A DNA stretch of 64,000 nt from Rhizorhabdus histidinilytica (GTDB taxonomy: Bacteria; Pseudomonadota; Alphaproteobacteria; Sphingomonadales; Sphingomonadaceae). The notes beneath the pieces were generated by a model. It was not told the origin of the DNA and ran no database searches. It was given only the letters and a program-made list of their open reading frames with translations. Position 1 is the first letter of the stretch; each line of letters begins with the position of its first letter. A program made the translations under genes and the position numbers. Location of the stretch: positions 496,001 through 560,000 of the forward strand of contig NZ_FUYM01000001.1 in NCBI RefSeq assembly GCF_900167915.1, written 5' to 3'. This document shows positions 46,613-63,146 of the stretch, in pieces.

Positions 46613-46690
46613 ACCCTGGCGGAGGCCGGGGTCTCAGGAGAGAGGCGCTGCCCGACTCTCCCGAGATTCCGGCCTCCGCCGGAATGACGC
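46613..46690. repeat. Paired palindromic extragenic repeat, GCCGG subtype
   Basis: CCCTGGCGGAGGCCGGGGTCTC and GAGATTCCGGCCTCCGCCGG plus AATGACGC are near reverse complements around a hairpin core. Related to the element at 27351-27442. Confidence 0.65.
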
Positions 46691-46703
46691 GAGAGACAGG
46701 CCT

Positions 46704-46970
46704 CTAGTCGAAGAGCTCCTCCAGGAAGCTCTTCTTCCGCTTGTACTTGTAGCGGTCGTCATGGGGCCGGCCATAGGAGGGCTGCGGCGGAGTGTCATAG
46801 CCACGCTGCGGCGCCTGCGGGGCCAGCTCGGCGGCCGAGCGCTCGATGATCTTGTCGAGCTCGCCGCGGTCGAGCCAGACGCCCCGGCATTGCGGGCAAT
46901 AGTCGATCTCGACGTTCTGGCGCGTGCTCATCGTCAGCGGCACCGCGCAGACGGGGCAGTTCATGGACAT
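46704..46970 (-). CDS. Small TFIIB-type zinc-ribbon protein
   Basis: An 88-aa protein. The zinc ribbon has CPVC then [19 protein letters not shown], the conserved zf-TFIIB pattern found in small bacterial proteins. A low-complexity Pro/Tyr/Gln segment (about 50-70) leads to a basic then acidic tail ([14 protein letters not shown]). The start at 46970 gives 9 nt from GGGAG; an ATG at 46979 would sit directly against the Shine-Dalgarno. Function unknown, possibly nucleic-acid or protein binding. Confidence 0.82.
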   Translation of the reverse strand: MSMNCPVCAVPLTMSTRQNVEIDYCPQCRGVWLDRGELDKIIERSAAELAPQAPQRGYDTPPQPSYGRPHDDRYKYKRKKSFLEELFD

Positions 46971-47087
46971 GGTGGTCATCTCCCTCGATGGTGCGCCCGG
47001 CGCGTGAGGAAGATGGACCCCGCGTCACCGAGCATGCTCGATGCGGTCCGACATCACGATCCGATCGGATCGCCAGAGGGGCCCGGT

Positions 47088-47113
47088 CCCGCTCCCTTGA
47101 GATAGGGAGCGGG
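47088..47113. terminator. Hairpin 3' of gltD
   Basis: CCCGCTCCC and GGGAGCGGG pair around an 8-nt loop, 20 nt past the gltD stop. No T-tract is seen, so intrinsic termination is doubtful. Confidence 0.35.
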
Positions 47114-47133
47114 CGGGGCGGGGCAAGAGCCGA

Positions 47134-48570
<1,437 letters not shown>

Positions 48571-48583
48571 CATCAATCTCCGG

Positions 48584-53236
<4,653 letters not shown>

Positions 53237-53498
53237 CCGGCATGCTGCTCCCTTGGGCCCGATCGCGCGGGCGTTTCGGCCGTGCCTATACAGGGATGAT
53301 ATCGCGAGTGAACCTTCAAAATCACGTGTCGCTGCAAACTAATCTTTCAAGCACGCCTCCTGACGCGATAATTTCCCGTTTTTTCGTCGATCCATGCAAA
53401 ATCGGGTGGTTTTCGGGCCGGCCCGGTATCCGTATAGTCCCCAATGTCGGAGCGGCCATTCCGCACCTAGCAATTCTCCGGACGCACGAGACGGAGAC

Positions 53499-54287
53499 AT
53501 GGCGGTGAAGAACATCCTTTTGCTGGTGCACGACGACCAAGGGCAGGAGGCGCGTTTCCAGGCGGCGCTCGACGCCACCCGAGCGCTGGATGGGCATCTC
53601 ACCTGCGTCGACGTCGTCATACCATCGCAGACGCCGGCCGAGCTGTGGGATGGCGGCGCGGGAAGCGCGATGCTGTTGGCCGAGGAACGGCAGCGCGAGG
53701 CGGCGAACCGCACGACGCTGGAGCAGCGGCTGGCGAAGGAGGACGTCTCCTGGAACTGGATCGACATGGTCGGCGAGCCGGGCCGATGCCTGCGCGGGGC
53801 TGCGGCGATCGCCGACCTGATCGTCGTCGATTGCGACCCGGACGGCGCCGCCGCCGGGCTGGTGTTGGAGAGCGGGCCGCCGGTCCTGGCGGTGCCCGGT
53901 CGGGCCCGGGGCATCGCGCTGGGCGGCCGCGCGCTGGTGGCGTGGGATGGTTCGCCCGAGGCCGAGGCGGCGCTGCGCGCGGCGGTGCCTCTGCTCCTGC
54001 TGGCCGAACAGGTGATGATCCTGCAGGTCGACGACGGATCGATCCGCATCCCGGCCGGCGAGGCGGCGAGCTTCCTGTCGCGGCACGGCATCCACCCGCT
54101 CGTCATCCTCGAAAAGGCGAAGAAGGGGCAGGCGGCGACGAACATCATCGCCGCGATCGTCGGGCACCGCGCCGATTATCTGGTAATGGGCGGCTTCGGT
54201 CGGTCGCGTCTCGTCGAGGCGCTGTTCGGCGGGGTGTCGCGCAACCTGCTCCTGAAAAGTCCTGTGCCGCTGTTCATGGCGCACTGA
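53499..54287 (+). CDS. Universal stress protein, tandem-type
   Basis: A 262-aa protein with the size of a two-domain UspA. The first half starts [22 protein letters not shown]; the second has [27 protein letters not shown] and ends with the ATP-loop-like [34 protein letters not shown]. The GGxxxS nucleotide pattern is intact in the second half only. I use the ATG at 53499; a GTG two codons later has better spacing from GGAG. It stands upstream of fixLJ on the same strand, a grouping typical of low-oxygen regulons. Confidence 0.88.
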   Translation: MAVKNILLLVHDDQGQEARFQAALDATRALDGHLTCVDVVIPSQTPAELWDGGAGSAMLLAEERQREAANRTTLEQRLAKEDVSWNWIDMVGEPGRCLRGAAAIADLIVVDCDPDGAAAGLVLESGPPVLAVPGRARGIALGGRALVAWDGSPEAEAALRAAVPLLLLAEQVMILQVDDGSIRIPAGEAASFLSRHGIHPLVILEKAKKGQAATNIIAAIVGHRADYLVMGGFGRSRLVEALFGGVSRNLLLKSPVPLFMAH

Positions 54288-54364
54288 AGCAGATCGTTTC
54301 GCTCCTTGCGGGCGGCCCGGTTGCCCTTATGGTCGGCGCCGTGCGGATCCGGGGAAATATCTCG

Positions 54365-56224
54365 ATGGGCAGGACCGTCCCGGCCCTTCTTCTCGCCCTC
54401 GCGGCGGTGGGCGTCGCCGCGCTGGTCCAGGCCGAGCTGGCGATGTCGACCGGCGCGGCGGGCGACTATCTGCCGCTGATCGTCGCGATGCTCGTCGCCG
54501 GCCTGACCGGCGGCAGCGCGGCGGCGGTAGTGGCGGCGCTCGCGGCGCTCGCCTTCGTCGTCTGGCAGGGCGCGGGCACGCCGCTCGACCATGCACGCGC
54601 CGCGGACCTCGCCGGCTTCCTCCTGGTAGCGGCGGTCATCGTCGGGCTGTCGCGTTCGGTCGAGCGGACGCGCCGGCGGCTCGCTCAGGACAAGCTGGAA
54701 GGCTATCGTCGCGCCGTCGCGGCGAGTGAGACAGCCGACGAGCTCAACCTGCTGATCGACGGTGCGACGGACTATGCGATCTACATGCTCGACCCCGAAG
54801 GGCGGGTGACGATCTGGAACAAGGGCGCCGAACGGCTGATGGGGTGGAGCGAGGCCGAGGCGGTCGGCCAGCCGATCGCCTTCTTCTATCCGCCCGAGGC
54901 GGTGGCGGCGGGCAAGCCGGCCGCCGATCTCGATCGCGCCCGCTCGGAGGGTCGGTTCGAGGAGGAGGAATGGCGGACCCGCAAGGACGGGTCGCCTTTC
55001 CTGGCGCATATGTCGCTGACGGCGCTCTATGACGAGCACCGCCAGCTGCGGGGTTTCGGCAAGGTGATCCGCGACGTGACCGAGCAGCGCGCGGTCGAGC
55101 GGCAGCTTCGCTCCAGTGCCGGGCAGATGCGCTCGATCCTCTCGACCGTTCCCGACGCGATGGTGGTGATCGACGCGCGCGGCCTGATCATCTCGTTCAG
55201 CGCCGCCGCCGAGCGACTGTTCGGCTACGCGGAGGCCGAGATGCTCGGCACCAACGTCAGCGGGCTGATGCCGTCGCCCGACCGCGAGCGGCATGATTCC
55301 TACCTCCATCGCTATGCGAGCACGGGCGAGCGCCACATCATCGGCATCGGCCGCAAGGTGATCGGCCAGAAGCGCGACGGTTCGACCTTCCCGATGGAAT
55401 TGTCGGTCGGCGAGGCGGAAGCGGGAGGCGAGCCCGTCTTCACCGGCTTCATCCGCGACCTAAGCGAGGCGGTGCGGATGGAGGAACGGATCGAGGATCT
55501 GCGGTCTGACCTGATCCATGTCGCGCGGGTCAGCGCGATGGGTACGATGGCGTCGACGCTGGCGCATGAGCTCAACCAGCCCATCACCGCGGTGGTCAAC
55601 TATGTCGAGACGGTCCGCGACATGCTCGCGGACCCGAAGGCGGAGGACATGGCCGTCATCCGCGAAGCGCTGGAGGAAAGCGCGAGCGAGGCGATGCGCG
55701 CCGGACAGATCGTCCGGCGGCTGCGCGAATATGTCGCGAGGGGCGACGTCGAGAAGACGGTCGAGAATCTGCCGGCACTGATCGACGTCGCCGCCAAGCT
55801 GGGCCTGATCGGCGCGCAGGAACGTGGGGTCGAGCTGCGCTTCGACGTCGACCCGCTGGCCGGGCCGGTGCTCGTCGACCGCGTCCAGATCCAGCAGGTG
55901 CTGATCAACCTGATGCGCAACGCGATCGAGGCGATGGCCGACAGCCCGGTCCGGGTGCTGCGGATCGAGACGCGCAGGGACAGCGGCGGGATGGTGCGGG
56001 TAACCGTCGCCGACAGTGGGCATGGCGTGGCGCCGGAGATCGAGGCCGACCTGTTCCGCGCCTTCAACAGCACCAAGGCCGGTGGGATGGGACTTGGCCT
56101 GTCGATCTGCCGGACGATCGTCGAGGCGAACGGCGGCCGGATATTCTACGAACGCGATCCCGGCGGCGGATCGCGCTTCCATTTCACCCTATTGGGATAC
56201 ACGCCGGAGGAAGATCATGGATGA
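54365..56224 (+). CDS. fixL: Oxygen-sensing haem-PAS histidine kinase FixL
   Basis: A 619-aa kinase. About four hydrophobic N-terminal segments (7-95), a first PAS (about 128-235), then a second PAS with the FixL haem pocket: [28 protein letters not shown] (proximal His about 310), HIIGIGR and [17 protein letters not shown]. The H-box is [19 protein letters not shown] (H401) with N-box [11 protein letters not shown] and the [10 protein letters not shown] lid. Oxygen binding would switch off kinase activity. It overlaps fixJ by 8 nt. Chosen start ATG 54365 after GGGGA. Confidence 0.92.
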   Translation: MGRTVPALLLALAAVGVAALVQAELAMSTGAAGDYLPLIVAMLVAGLTGGSAAAVVAALAALAFVVWQGAGTPLDHARAADLAGFLLVAAVIVGLSRSVERTRRRLAQDKLEGYRRAVAASETADELNLLIDGATDYAIYMLDPEGRVTIWNKGAERLMGWSEAEAVGQPIAFFYPPEAVAAGKPAADLDRARSEGRFEEEEWRTRKDGSPFLAHMSLTALYDEHRQLRGFGKVIRDVTEQRAVERQLRSSAGQMRSILSTVPDAMVVIDARGLIISFSAAAERLFGYAEAEMLGTNVSGLMPSPDRERHDSYLHRYASTGERHIIGIGRKVIGQKRDGSTFPMELSVGEAEAGGEPVFTGFIRDLSEAVRMEERIEDLRSDLIHVARVSAMGTMASTLAHELNQPITAVVNYVETVRDMLADPKAEDMAVIREALEESASEAMRAGQIVRRLREYVARGDVEKTVENLPALIDVAAKLGLIGAQERGVELRFDVDPLAGPVLVDRVQIQQVLINLMRNAIEAMADSPVRVLRIETRRDSGGMVRVTVADSGHGVAPEIEADLFRAFNSTKAGGMGLGLSICRTIVEANGGRIFYERDPGGGSRFHFTLLGYTPEEDHG

Positions 56225-56828
56225 GACGCGGCTGGTGCACATCGTCGACGACGAGGAGGCGATCCGCCGATCGACGCGCTTCATGCTGACGACGACGGGC
56301 TATGCGGTCGAATGCTGGGAGTCGGGCACCGCGTTCCTGAAGGAGGTCCGCCATGCCGCGCCGGGCTGCATCCTGCTCGACGTGCGCATGCCCGAGATGG
56401 ACGGGCTGCAGGTCCAGCAACAGCTCAACGAGCGCGGCGTCACCATGCCGGTGATCATCCTGACCGGCCATGGCGACATATCGACCGCGGTGCAGGCGAT
56501 GAAGGCCGGCGCGGTCGACTTCATCGAAAAGCCGTTCGAGAAGGCGGCGCTGCTGTCGGCGATCGAGACGGCGCACGCGCGGCTCGACCGACAGGCGGAC
56601 GAGGCGGGAAGGGGCGCCGAGGCGCAGGTCATGCTGGCGAAGCTGACGGGGCGTGAGCGCGAGGTGCTCGAAGGGCTGGCGCGGGGCCTACCGAACAAGA
56701 CGATCGCCTACGACCTCGACATCTCCTCACGCACCGTCGAGGTGCATCGTGCGAACCTGATGACCAAGCTTGGGGTCAGGAGCCTGTCCGAGGCGCTCCG
56801 GATCGCTTTCGCCGCCGGGCTCGGATAA
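56217..56828 (+). CDS. fixJ: Response regulator FixJ
   Basis: A 203-aa regulator. The receiver has [15 protein letters not shown], phospho-acceptor D55 in [13 protein letters not shown], and [11 protein letters not shown]. The LuxR-type helix-turn-helix is [45 protein letters not shown] precedes the ATG. It overlaps fixL and would be phosphorylated under low oxygen. No fixK target gene is in the window; the 111-nt gap to the catalase gene has no obvious FNR/FixK box. Confidence 0.94.
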   Translation: MDETRLVHIVDDEEAIRRSTRFMLTTTGYAVECWESGTAFLKEVRHAAPGCILLDVRMPEMDGLQVQQQLNERGVTMPVIILTGHGDISTAVQAMKAGAVDFIEKPFEKAALLSAIETAHARLDRQADEAGRGAEAQVMLAKLTGREREVLEGLARGLPNKTIAYDLDISSRTVEVHRANLMTKLGVRSLSEALRIAFAAGLG

Positions 56829-56939
56829 ATCGATAATGACGATCACTGTCGCCGGATTGATCAATTTTACCGCTGGAAGCCATTGACCTAGCCTTGGGCA
56901 TCCGTTGGAAATGACGACCGAGTGAAAGGAGGACCGACC

Positions 56940-58454
56940 ATGTCCGACAATGCCCAGAATTCCGGAAAATGCCCGGTGACCCATCTGACGACGGCGTTCG
57001 GCGCGCCCGTCGTCGACAACCAGAACAGCCTGACCGCCGGTCCGCGCGGCCCGTTGCTGATGCAGGATGTCTGGTTGCTCGAGAAGCTCGCCAACCTCAA
57101 CCGTGAGGTCATTCCGGAGCGGCGCATGCACGCCAAGGGGTCGGGCGCCTTCGGCACCTTCACCGTCACCAACGACATCAGCCGCTATACCCGCGCCAGC
57201 ATCTTCTCGCAGGTCGGCAAGAAAACCGAGATGTTCGCCCGCTTCACCACCGTCGCCGGCGAACGCGGCGCGGCCGATGCCGAGCGCGACATCCGCGGCT
57301 TCGCGCTGAAATTCTATACCGACGAGGGTAATTGGGATCTGGTCGGCAACAACACGCCGGTCTTCTTCCTGCGCGATCCGCGAAAATTCCCCGATCTCAA
57401 CAAGGCGGTGAAGCGCGACCCGCGCACCAACATGCGATCGGCCACCAACAATTGGGACTTCTGGACGCTGTTGCCCGAGGCGTTGCACCAGGTGACGATC
57501 GTGATGTCCGATCGTGGCATCCCCAAGAGCTACCGCCACATGCACGGCTTCGGTTCGCACACCTACAGCTTCTACAATGATGCGGGCGAGCGCTTCTGGG
57601 TGAAGTTCCACTTCCGGACGCAACAGGGCATCGAGAACCTGACCGACGCGGAGGCGGCGGCCGTCGTCGCGGGCGACCGCGAGAGCAATCAGCGTGACCT
57701 CTACGAGGCGATCGAACGCGGCGACTTCCCGAAATGGAAGATGTTCATCCAGGTGATGCCGGAAAAGGATGCGGAGACCTATCGCTTCCACCCGTTCGAC
57801 CTGACCAAGGTCTGGTACAAGGCCGACTATCCGCTGATCGAGGTCGGCGAGTTCGAGCTCAACCGCAATCCGGAGAATTTCTTCCAGGACGTCGAGCAGA
57901 GCGCCTTCGCGCCTTCGAACCTCGTGCCCGGCATCGGTGTGTCGCCCGACAAGATGCTGCAGGCGCGTCTGTTCGCTTATGCCGACGCGCAGCGCTACCG
58001 GCTCGGCGTCAACTTTCACCAGATTCCGGTCAATGCGGCGCGCTGTCCGGTGTTCAGCAACCACCGCGACGGCCAGGGTCGCGTCGACGGCAATTATGGC
58101 GGCCTGCCGCATTATCAGCCGAACAGTTTCAGCCAGTGGGTCGACCAGCCCGATTTCCGGGAGCCGCCGCTGAAGATCGACGGCAATGCGGACTTCTGGA
58201 ACTTCCGTGAGGACGACGACGATTATTTCACCCAGCCGCGCAAGCTGTTCCAGCAGATGACGCCAGCCCAGCAGCAGGCGCTGTTCGACAACACCGCGCG
58301 TGCGATGGGCGATGCGCCCGCCTTCATCAAGCAGCGGCACATCGACAACTGCACCCGCTGCGACCCGGCCTATGGCGCGGGCGTGGCGAAGGCGTTGGGC
58401 ATGTCGGTCAGGGCGCCCGGCGACCTGCCGGCGACGCCCGAACTGGCCGACTGA
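56940..58454 (+). CDS. Monofunctional haem catalase, small-subunit clade
   Basis: A 504-aa catalase degrading hydrogen peroxide. Distal His64 lies in [12 protein letters not shown], the distal Asn in [19 protein letters not shown], and the proximal Tyr in [37 protein letters not shown] is the catalase signature. The length and lack of a C-terminal flavodoxin-like domain mark the small clade-3 type. AGGAGG precedes the ATG (56940). It stands 111 nt after fixJ and may respond to the same oxygen signals. Confidence 0.95.
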   Translation: MSDNAQNSGKCPVTHLTTAFGAPVVDNQNSLTAGPRGPLLMQDVWLLEKLANLNREVIPERRMHAKGSGAFGTFTVTNDISRYTRASIFSQVGKKTEMFARFTTVAGERGAADAERDIRGFALKFYTDEGNWDLVGNNTPVFFLRDPRKFPDLNKAVKRDPRTNMRSATNNWDFWTLLPEALHQVTIVMSDRGIPKSYRHMHGFGSHTYSFYNDAGERFWVKFHFRTQQGIENLTDAEAAAVVAGDRESNQRDLYEAIERGDFPKWKMFIQVMPEKDAETYRFHPFDLTKVWYKADYPLIEVGEFELNRNPENFFQDVEQSAFAPSNLVPGIGVSPDKMLQARLFAYADAQRYRLGVNFHQIPVNAARCPVFSNHRDGQGRVDGNYGGLPHYQPNSFSQWVDQPDFREPPLKIDGNADFWNFREDDDDYFTQPRKLFQQMTPAQQQALFDNTARAMGDAPAFIKQRHIDNCTRCDPAYGAGVAKALGMSVRAPGDLPATPELAD

Positions 58455-58474
58455 GCAAGGCCGGGTCGACAGGT

Positions 58475-58504
58475 GCCCCGCCTCCGGACGACCGGGGGCG
58501 GGGC
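58475..58504 (+). terminator. Probable terminator of the catalase gene
   Basis: GCCCCGCC-t-CCGG and CCGG-g-GGCGGGGC form a very strong stem; TTTT follows about 7 nt later (58511-58514). Confidence 0.5.
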
Positions 58505-58619
58505 GCAGCCTTTTCGGTGTCGCCGTTCAGATAGGCGATGATGTGCCCGTCGCGAGCCGAAAACGCTCCCGCCTCACCGGAACATGATAGCGTCGACCCA
58601 AGGACGTGGGAGAGGGTCG

Positions 58620-59861
58620 ATGAAACTGCTTTTCGCGGGCGGGAAGGTCTGGGACGGTCTGGCCCGAGAGGCCGTTGCCGCCGACGTCCTGGTCGAGGAT
58701 CAACACGTCGCCACGGTCGGGGCCGTCCCGGCGGCGCGTTGCGAGGGCGCCCGGCGCATCGATGCGCACGGCGCGACCCTGATCCCGGGCATGGTCGACG
58801 CGCACGCCCATTTGAGCTTTCCCGTCGTCACCTACGCCTATCAGATCGAGGACACGCCGCCCGAGGAGACGGTGCTGATCACGATGCACAATGCCCGCAC
58901 CCTGCTCGACGCCGGCTTCACCGGGGCGGTCGGGGCGGGATCGCCCAAGCTGCGCGCCGAGGTCGTGATCCGCAACGAGATCGAGGCGGGGCGCATTCCC
59001 GGCCCGCGCCTGATGGCGTCGACGCCGACGCTCACCGCCACCGGCGGCCTCAACGACACCGCCCAGATCCACCAGGGACGCGACGTGGCGGCGATGGTGG
59101 TCGACGGGGCCGACGCCTGCCGCCGCGCCGTGCGGACCGGCTATCGCGAAGGCGTCGACCTGGTGAAGGTCAACGTCTCGGGCGACGATTTCTTCCCGCG
59201 CCCGTCGGGCCGCACCACGACCCTGGCCGAGGATGAGATGCGGGCGATCGGCGAGGCCTGCGCCGCGCTCGGCCTGCCGATCAGCGCGCATGCCCGATCG
59301 GCGGAGTCGATCAAGCGCGCGCTGCGCGCTGGCGCGACGCTGATCAACCACGCCGATTTCGCCGACGAGGAGGCGCTCGACATGCTCGAGGCGGCGAAGG
59401 ATCGCGTCTTCGTGGCGCCGACGATCGGCTATTATCACAGCCTGCTCCACGACAGCCCGTTCGATCGCGCGACGCTCGACCGGATGGGCGTCGAGGCCGC
59501 GATGGCGTCGAACGTCGAGGTGCACCGCGAGCTCCGGCGGCGCGGGGTGCGGGCGGTGATCGGTGGCGACTATGGCCTCGCCTGGCAACCCAATGGCGCC
59601 AATGCGCGCGACGTCGGACATTTCGTCACCTATCTCGGCTATTCGCCTTGCGAGGCGCTGGTGGCCGCGACCCGCAACGGCGGCGAGCTGATGGGCCAGG
59701 GGGCAGGCGGGATCGTCCCCGGCGCGCCGGCCGATCTGCTGTTGGTCGACGGCGATCCGCTCGCCAATCCGGCGCTGCTGGCCCGATCCGACGCGTTGCT
59801 CGCGATCGTCAAGGGCGGCGGCCTGCACAAGTCGCCCGCCGTTCCGGAGCGGATCGCATGA
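58620..59861 (+). CDS. Metal-dependent amidohydrolase (prolidase/imidazolonepropionase-like)
   Basis: A 413-aa TIM-barrel hydrolase. The metal motif DAHAHLSF (about 60-66), a candidate carboxylated Lys in DLVKVNVSGDDFF, ISAHARS, LINHADF and the catalytic-Asp segment GGDYGLAWQPN are in order. It has no signal peptide. Start at 58620 (MKLLFAGGKVWDG) because the leading beta-sandwich begins there. It overlaps the following VOC gene by ATGA, so they are translated together; a cyclic amide or ester substrate is likely. Confidence 0.88.
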   Translation: MKLLFAGGKVWDGLAREAVAADVLVEDQHVATVGAVPAARCEGARRIDAHGATLIPGMVDAHAHLSFPVVTYAYQIEDTPPEETVLITMHNARTLLDAGFTGAVGAGSPKLRAEVVIRNEIEAGRIPGPRLMASTPTLTATGGLNDTAQIHQGRDVAAMVVDGADACRRAVRTGYREGVDLVKVNVSGDDFFPRPSGRTTTLAEDEMRAIGEACAALGLPISAHARSAESIKRALRAGATLINHADFADEEALDMLEAAKDRVFVAPTIGYYHSLLHDSPFDRATLDRMGVEAAMASNVEVHRELRRRGVRAVIGGDYGLAWQPNGANARDVGHFVTYLGYSPCEALVAATRNGGELMGQGAGGIVPGAPADLLLVDGDPLANPALLARSDALLAIVKGGGLHKSPAVPERIA

Positions 59862-60331
59862 TCCCGTTCAACATCTTCCAGGCCGCCTATGTCGCCGCCG
59901 ACATCGACGCCGCCGTCGCGTTGGCGGCGCGGCGCTTCGGTGTGGCGGAGATGCAGGTCAATCGCGCCGTGGCGATCGAGACGGGGCGGGGAATCGCGCT
60001 ATGTCATTTCGCGCTGGCGTTCGTCGGCGCGGTCCAGATCGAGCTGATCGCCCCGGCGGGCGAAGCGGACGAGGTCTATCGCGACATGCTGCCGCCGGAT
60101 GGGGGCATGCGGCTGCATCATATCGGCTGCCTCGTCAGCGGCGACGCCGAATGGGACGCGGTGCTGGCCGATGCAGAGGCGTCTGGCGTGGCGATGCCGG
60201 TGCGCGGCGATTTCGGCGGGCTGATGCGCTATGTCTATCTCGACCGCCGCGCCGAAATCGGCCATTTCGTCGAATATATGCAGCCCGGCCCCGCCGGCCT
60301 GAGCCTGTTCGAAGCGGTTCCCCGCTTCTGA
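59858..60331 (+). CDS. VOC-fold (glyoxalase/dioxygenase-like) protein
   Basis: A 157-aa protein of two beta-alpha-beta-beta-beta modules. AAYVAADIDAAVALAARRFG and the second LHHIGCLVSGDAEWDAVLADA with VYLDRRAEIGHFVEYMQPG are the VOC pattern; candidate metal ligands are H117 region HHIG and E in FVEYM. It is coupled to the amidohydrolase and may be an isomerase or ring-cleavage-type enzyme in the same small catabolic pathway. Confidence 0.85.
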   Translation: MIPFNIFQAAYVAADIDAAVALAARRFGVAEMQVNRAVAIETGRGIALCHFALAFVGAVQIELIAPAGEADEVYRDMLPPDGGMRLHHIGCLVSGDAEWDAVLADAEASGVAMPVRGDFGGLMRYVYLDRRAEIGHFVEYMQPGPAGLSLFEAVPRF

Positions 60332-60340
60332 GGCGGCCGC

Positions 60341-60607
60341 TCAGTCGCGATCGTCGGCGAGGGCGCCGCCACCCTTCTCCTCCTCCAGCAGCACCGCCGA
60401 CGCCGCCGTGGCCGAAAGGCGGACGGCGTCGCCCTCGACGGCGGCGACCAGCCCGGCGGAGAGATAATGATGATGGTCCCCGTGCGACCCGCTGTCCGCC
60501 TTGGTCATCTTGATGCGGTCGCCCTCGACCGCGTCGACGGTGCCGACATGGACGCCGTCGGCGCCGATGATGTTCATATGCTCCCGGATTCCGCTGAGGT
60601 CGGTCAT
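60341..60607 (-). CDS. DUF2171 (PRC-barrel-like) protein
   Basis: An 88-aa protein. IREHMNIIGADGVHVGTVDAVEGDRIKMTK followed by HHHYLSAGLVAAVEGD is the DUF2171 pattern. The family is small, cytosolic and often next to stress genes; its role is unknown. AAGGAGC lies 6 nt before the ATG but is buried in a small hairpin (60614-60628), which could limit translation. Confidence 0.85.
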   Translation of the reverse strand: MTDLSGIREHMNIIGADGVHVGTVDAVEGDRIKMTKADSGSHGDHHHYLSAGLVAAVEGDAVRLSATAASAVLLEEEKGGGALADDRD

Positions 60608-60613
60608 GACAAT

Positions 60614-60628
60614 GCTCCTTGTTGGAGC
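60614..60628 (-). promoter_or_regulatory. Hairpin over the DUF2171 ribosome-binding site
   Basis: On the minus strand GCTCC-AACAA-GGAGC forms a perfect 5-bp stem whose right arm is the Shine-Dalgarno itself. Opening it, for example by heat, would expose the site. Confidence 0.4.
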
Positions 60629-60818
60629 AGGAACAACGCGCCCGGGCCGCCGGGGTGCCTCGGGCCGTCGGACAAAAGAAGAGGCCTGACGGCATCCGCC
60701 AAACCTCCCAGTTGTCCCAGTGCTTCGAGGGACCGCCGCCTCCGTCCCGCCGCCACCGCCTGGACGGAAGCGGCGGAAGGGGAGGTGACCGGGGTATCAC
60801 CGCGGCATGCGGCGATCT

Positions 60819-63146
60819 TCAGAAATGATAGCGCAGCGTCGCGCCATAGGTGCGCGGCAGGCCGGGCGTGTGGCTGGTGTAACCCAGGCTGTCGAGGTTG
60901 ATCAGCAGGAAGTCGTATTTCTTCTTGGTGACGTTGTTGACGAACAGCGCCACGTCGAAGCCCGATCCCATCACCCGGTTCCAGCTCGCGTCGAAGTTGA
61001 GCAGGCTGTAGCCCTTCACATCGGTATAGCCAGCGACATAGGTGTCGTTCCCGCTGAAGTGATCGGTGTGGTAATAGTTGACGCCCACCGAGGCGTCGCC
61101 CTGGCTCTCGTCGAGCGGAGCGATCACCCGGGCGCCGAGCGTATAGACGTTGCGCGGCGCGCGGGCGAACGGATCGTTCGAGTGATCGCTGCCGTCCGGG
61201 TAGATGAACTTGGTGAACTTGGCGTTGGTATAGGCGTAGTTCGCGGTCAGTTCGATCATCTTCACCGGGCGGAACAGGATGTCCGCCTCGATGCCGTAGA
61301 TGCGCGCCCTGCCGGCATTGGTGGTCACCGTCGTCGGCGGCACTGCCACCGGATCGGTCAGGAGCCGCTGGATGTCCTTGTACTTGGCGTAGTAGCCGGC
61401 GAGGTTGGTGCGCAGGAAGGCGTCACCCATCCGCCAGTCGGCCTTTACGCCGACCTCGATATCGTCGACCGTCTCGGGCCGGAAGGTGCGGCGCAGGCCG
61501 GCCTCGGTCGAGGCGCGGGCGCCGAAGCCGCCGGTGCGGTAGCCGTGGCGGTGGGCGACATAGACCAGCTTGTCCGCCGCGATCTTATATTCGAGGCTGA
61601 GATTGTAGGTGACTTCGGAGAAGCTGTCCTTCACGCCGAGCTCGCACTGCGCCAGCGGCACCGCGGTTTCGGGCGTCGCCGGATTATTGTCGAGATCGCG
61701 GGTGAAGCGGCAGGCGGTCGCGGTGCGGTTGCGGATCGTCGCCTCGCGCTTGTCGTGGTTGTAGCGGACCCCGGCGGTCAGGCTGAACCCGTTGCCGAAG
61801 CGGTAGGTGCCCTGCGCGAAGGCCGCATAGCTGGTGTTGCGCGCGGCGGTGTCGGTGTTGCTGTACGCCGTGCCGGGGAACGCCGCGACATTGTCCGGCT
61901 CGACCAGGCCCGGATCGATCGCGCCTACCGCCGAGATGCCCTGGTTGCGGCCGCTTTCCCGGAAATAATAGAGGCCGGCGATCCAGTTCAGATTGGCGGT
62001 GTCGCCGAGGATCTGGAACTCCTCCGAAAACTGCTTGGCGCGATCGATGCGCTCCTGCGGGTGCAGCGAGTTCGAGCTCCCGTCCATGTCGTCGAAGATA
62101 TGATCCTTCACATGGCGATAGCCGACGATGTTCTTCAGCTTGATCGTATCGGACAGGTCGAAGCTGGTCGTGTTGGCGATGTCGTGCGTTTCGACCTTGG
62201 TGAAGATGGGTGAGCCGTTGGCGATGCGATAGATGCCGCGCGCCTGCTGCTCGGCCAGCAGGTCCTCGAGCGGCCGATAGCCGCGCGATGCGCGCACCGC
62301 GGCGCCGTTGAGCGATCCGGTTGCGCGGACATTCTGAAGGAAGCTCGCCGTGCCCCCGTCATTCTCGTGGAAATAATTGTAGACGGTGAGCGATTCCAGG
62401 CTGTCCTGCTGCATCAGGATCGAGGCGCGCGCGCCCTCCTGCTTCGTGTCGTTGACGTTGCGCTTGAGGATCTCGTCGTAGACGAAGCCGTCGTCGCGCT
62501 GGCGCTGGCCGGCGATGCGGATCGCGATGTTGGGGCTGAGCGGCACGTTGACCATGCCCTCGACGTTGAAGGTGTCGAGATTGCCGACGGTCACGCCGAC
62601 CCGGCCTTCGAACTCGTCGGTCGGGCGGGCGGGGCGGATGATGATCGCGCCGCCGGTGGTGTTGCGGCCGAACAGCGTGCCCTGCGGCCCGCGCAGCACC
62701 TCGACCGAGGCGATGTCGAACAGCGCGCTGTTGATGCCTTGGGTGCGCGCCGCGACGATGTCGCCGATATAGGTCGACACCGACTGGTCGGCGAGGATCG
62801 TCAGTTCCTGCTGCGACAGGCCGCGGATCGAGAAGTTGGGGAGCGAACGGCTGCCGCCCTGGCCGGGCACCGAGGTGAGGCTGGGCACCAGCCGGCTGAG
62901 CTGCGCGACGTTCTGGATATTGGCGCGTTCGAGGGCGGCGGTCGACACCGCACTGACCGCGAGCGGCACGTCCTGGAGGCGTTCCGCGCGGCGGCGGGCG
63001 GTGACGACGATGTCGTCGATGTTGCCGGCGGCCGGTGCTTCGTCGGCCGGCGCCGCCGCGGCGGCTTGCTGTGCATGAGCCTCGATCGAAATCATGCTCA
63101 GAGCCGCGACAGTCGCCATACTGGCGACGCGTAGTGATCGTTTCAT
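60819..63146 (-). CDS. TonB-dependent outer-membrane receptor
   Basis: A 775-aa receptor. Signal peptide ends AHA; a TonB-box-like segment IDDIVVTARRRAERLQDVP precedes the plug (GNIDDIV..., RGPQGTLFGRNTTGGAI). The beta-barrel runs to the C-terminal aromatic residue in YGATLRYHF. It resembles the numerous Sphingomonadales receptors for organic compounds more than classical siderophore receptors. GGGAGGGG precedes the ATG at 63146. It is divergent from a GntR-family regulator across a 348-nt gap, which suggests local regulation. Confidence 0.93.
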   Translation of the reverse strand: MKRSLRVASMATVAALSMISIEAHAQQAAAAAPADEAPAAGNIDDIVVTARRRAERLQDVPLAVSAVSTAALERANIQNVAQLSRLVPSLTSVPGQGGSRSLPNFSIRGLSQQELTILADQSVSTYIGDIVAARTQGINSALFDIASVEVLRGPQGTLFGRNTTGGAIIIRPARPTDEFEGRVGVTVGNLDTFNVEGMVNVPLSPNIAIRIAGQRQRDDGFVYDEILKRNVNDTKQEGARASILMQQDSLESLTVYNYFHENDGGTASFLQNVRATGSLNGAAVRASRGYRPLEDLLAEQQARGIYRIANGSPIFTKVETHDIANTTSFDLSDTIKLKNIVGYRHVKDHIFDDMDGSSNSLHPQERIDRAKQFSEEFQILGDTANLNWIAGLYYFRESGRNQGISAVGAIDPGLVEPDNVAAFPGTAYSNTDTAARNTSYAAFAQGTYRFGNGFSLTAGVRYNHDKREATIRNRTATACRFTRDLDNNPATPETAVPLAQCELGVKDSFSEVTYNLSLEYKIAADKLVYVAHRHGYRTGGFGARASTEAGLRRTFRPETVDDIEVGVKADWRMGDAFLRTNLAGYYAKYKDIQRLLTDPVAVPPTTVTTNAGRARIYGIEADILFRPVKMIELTANYAYTNAKFTKFIYPDGSDHSNDPFARAPRNVYTLGARVIAPLDESQGDASVGVNYYHTDHFSGNDTYVAGYTDVKGYSLLNFDASWNRVMGSGFDVALFVNNVTKKKYDFLLINLDSLGYTSHTPGLPRTYGATLRYHF

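Noticed and set aside
56829-56939. FNR/FixK box before the catalase gene (TTGATCAA)
   Set aside because: The half-sites are adjacent instead of separated by four bases, so it does not match TTGAT-N4-ATCAA.
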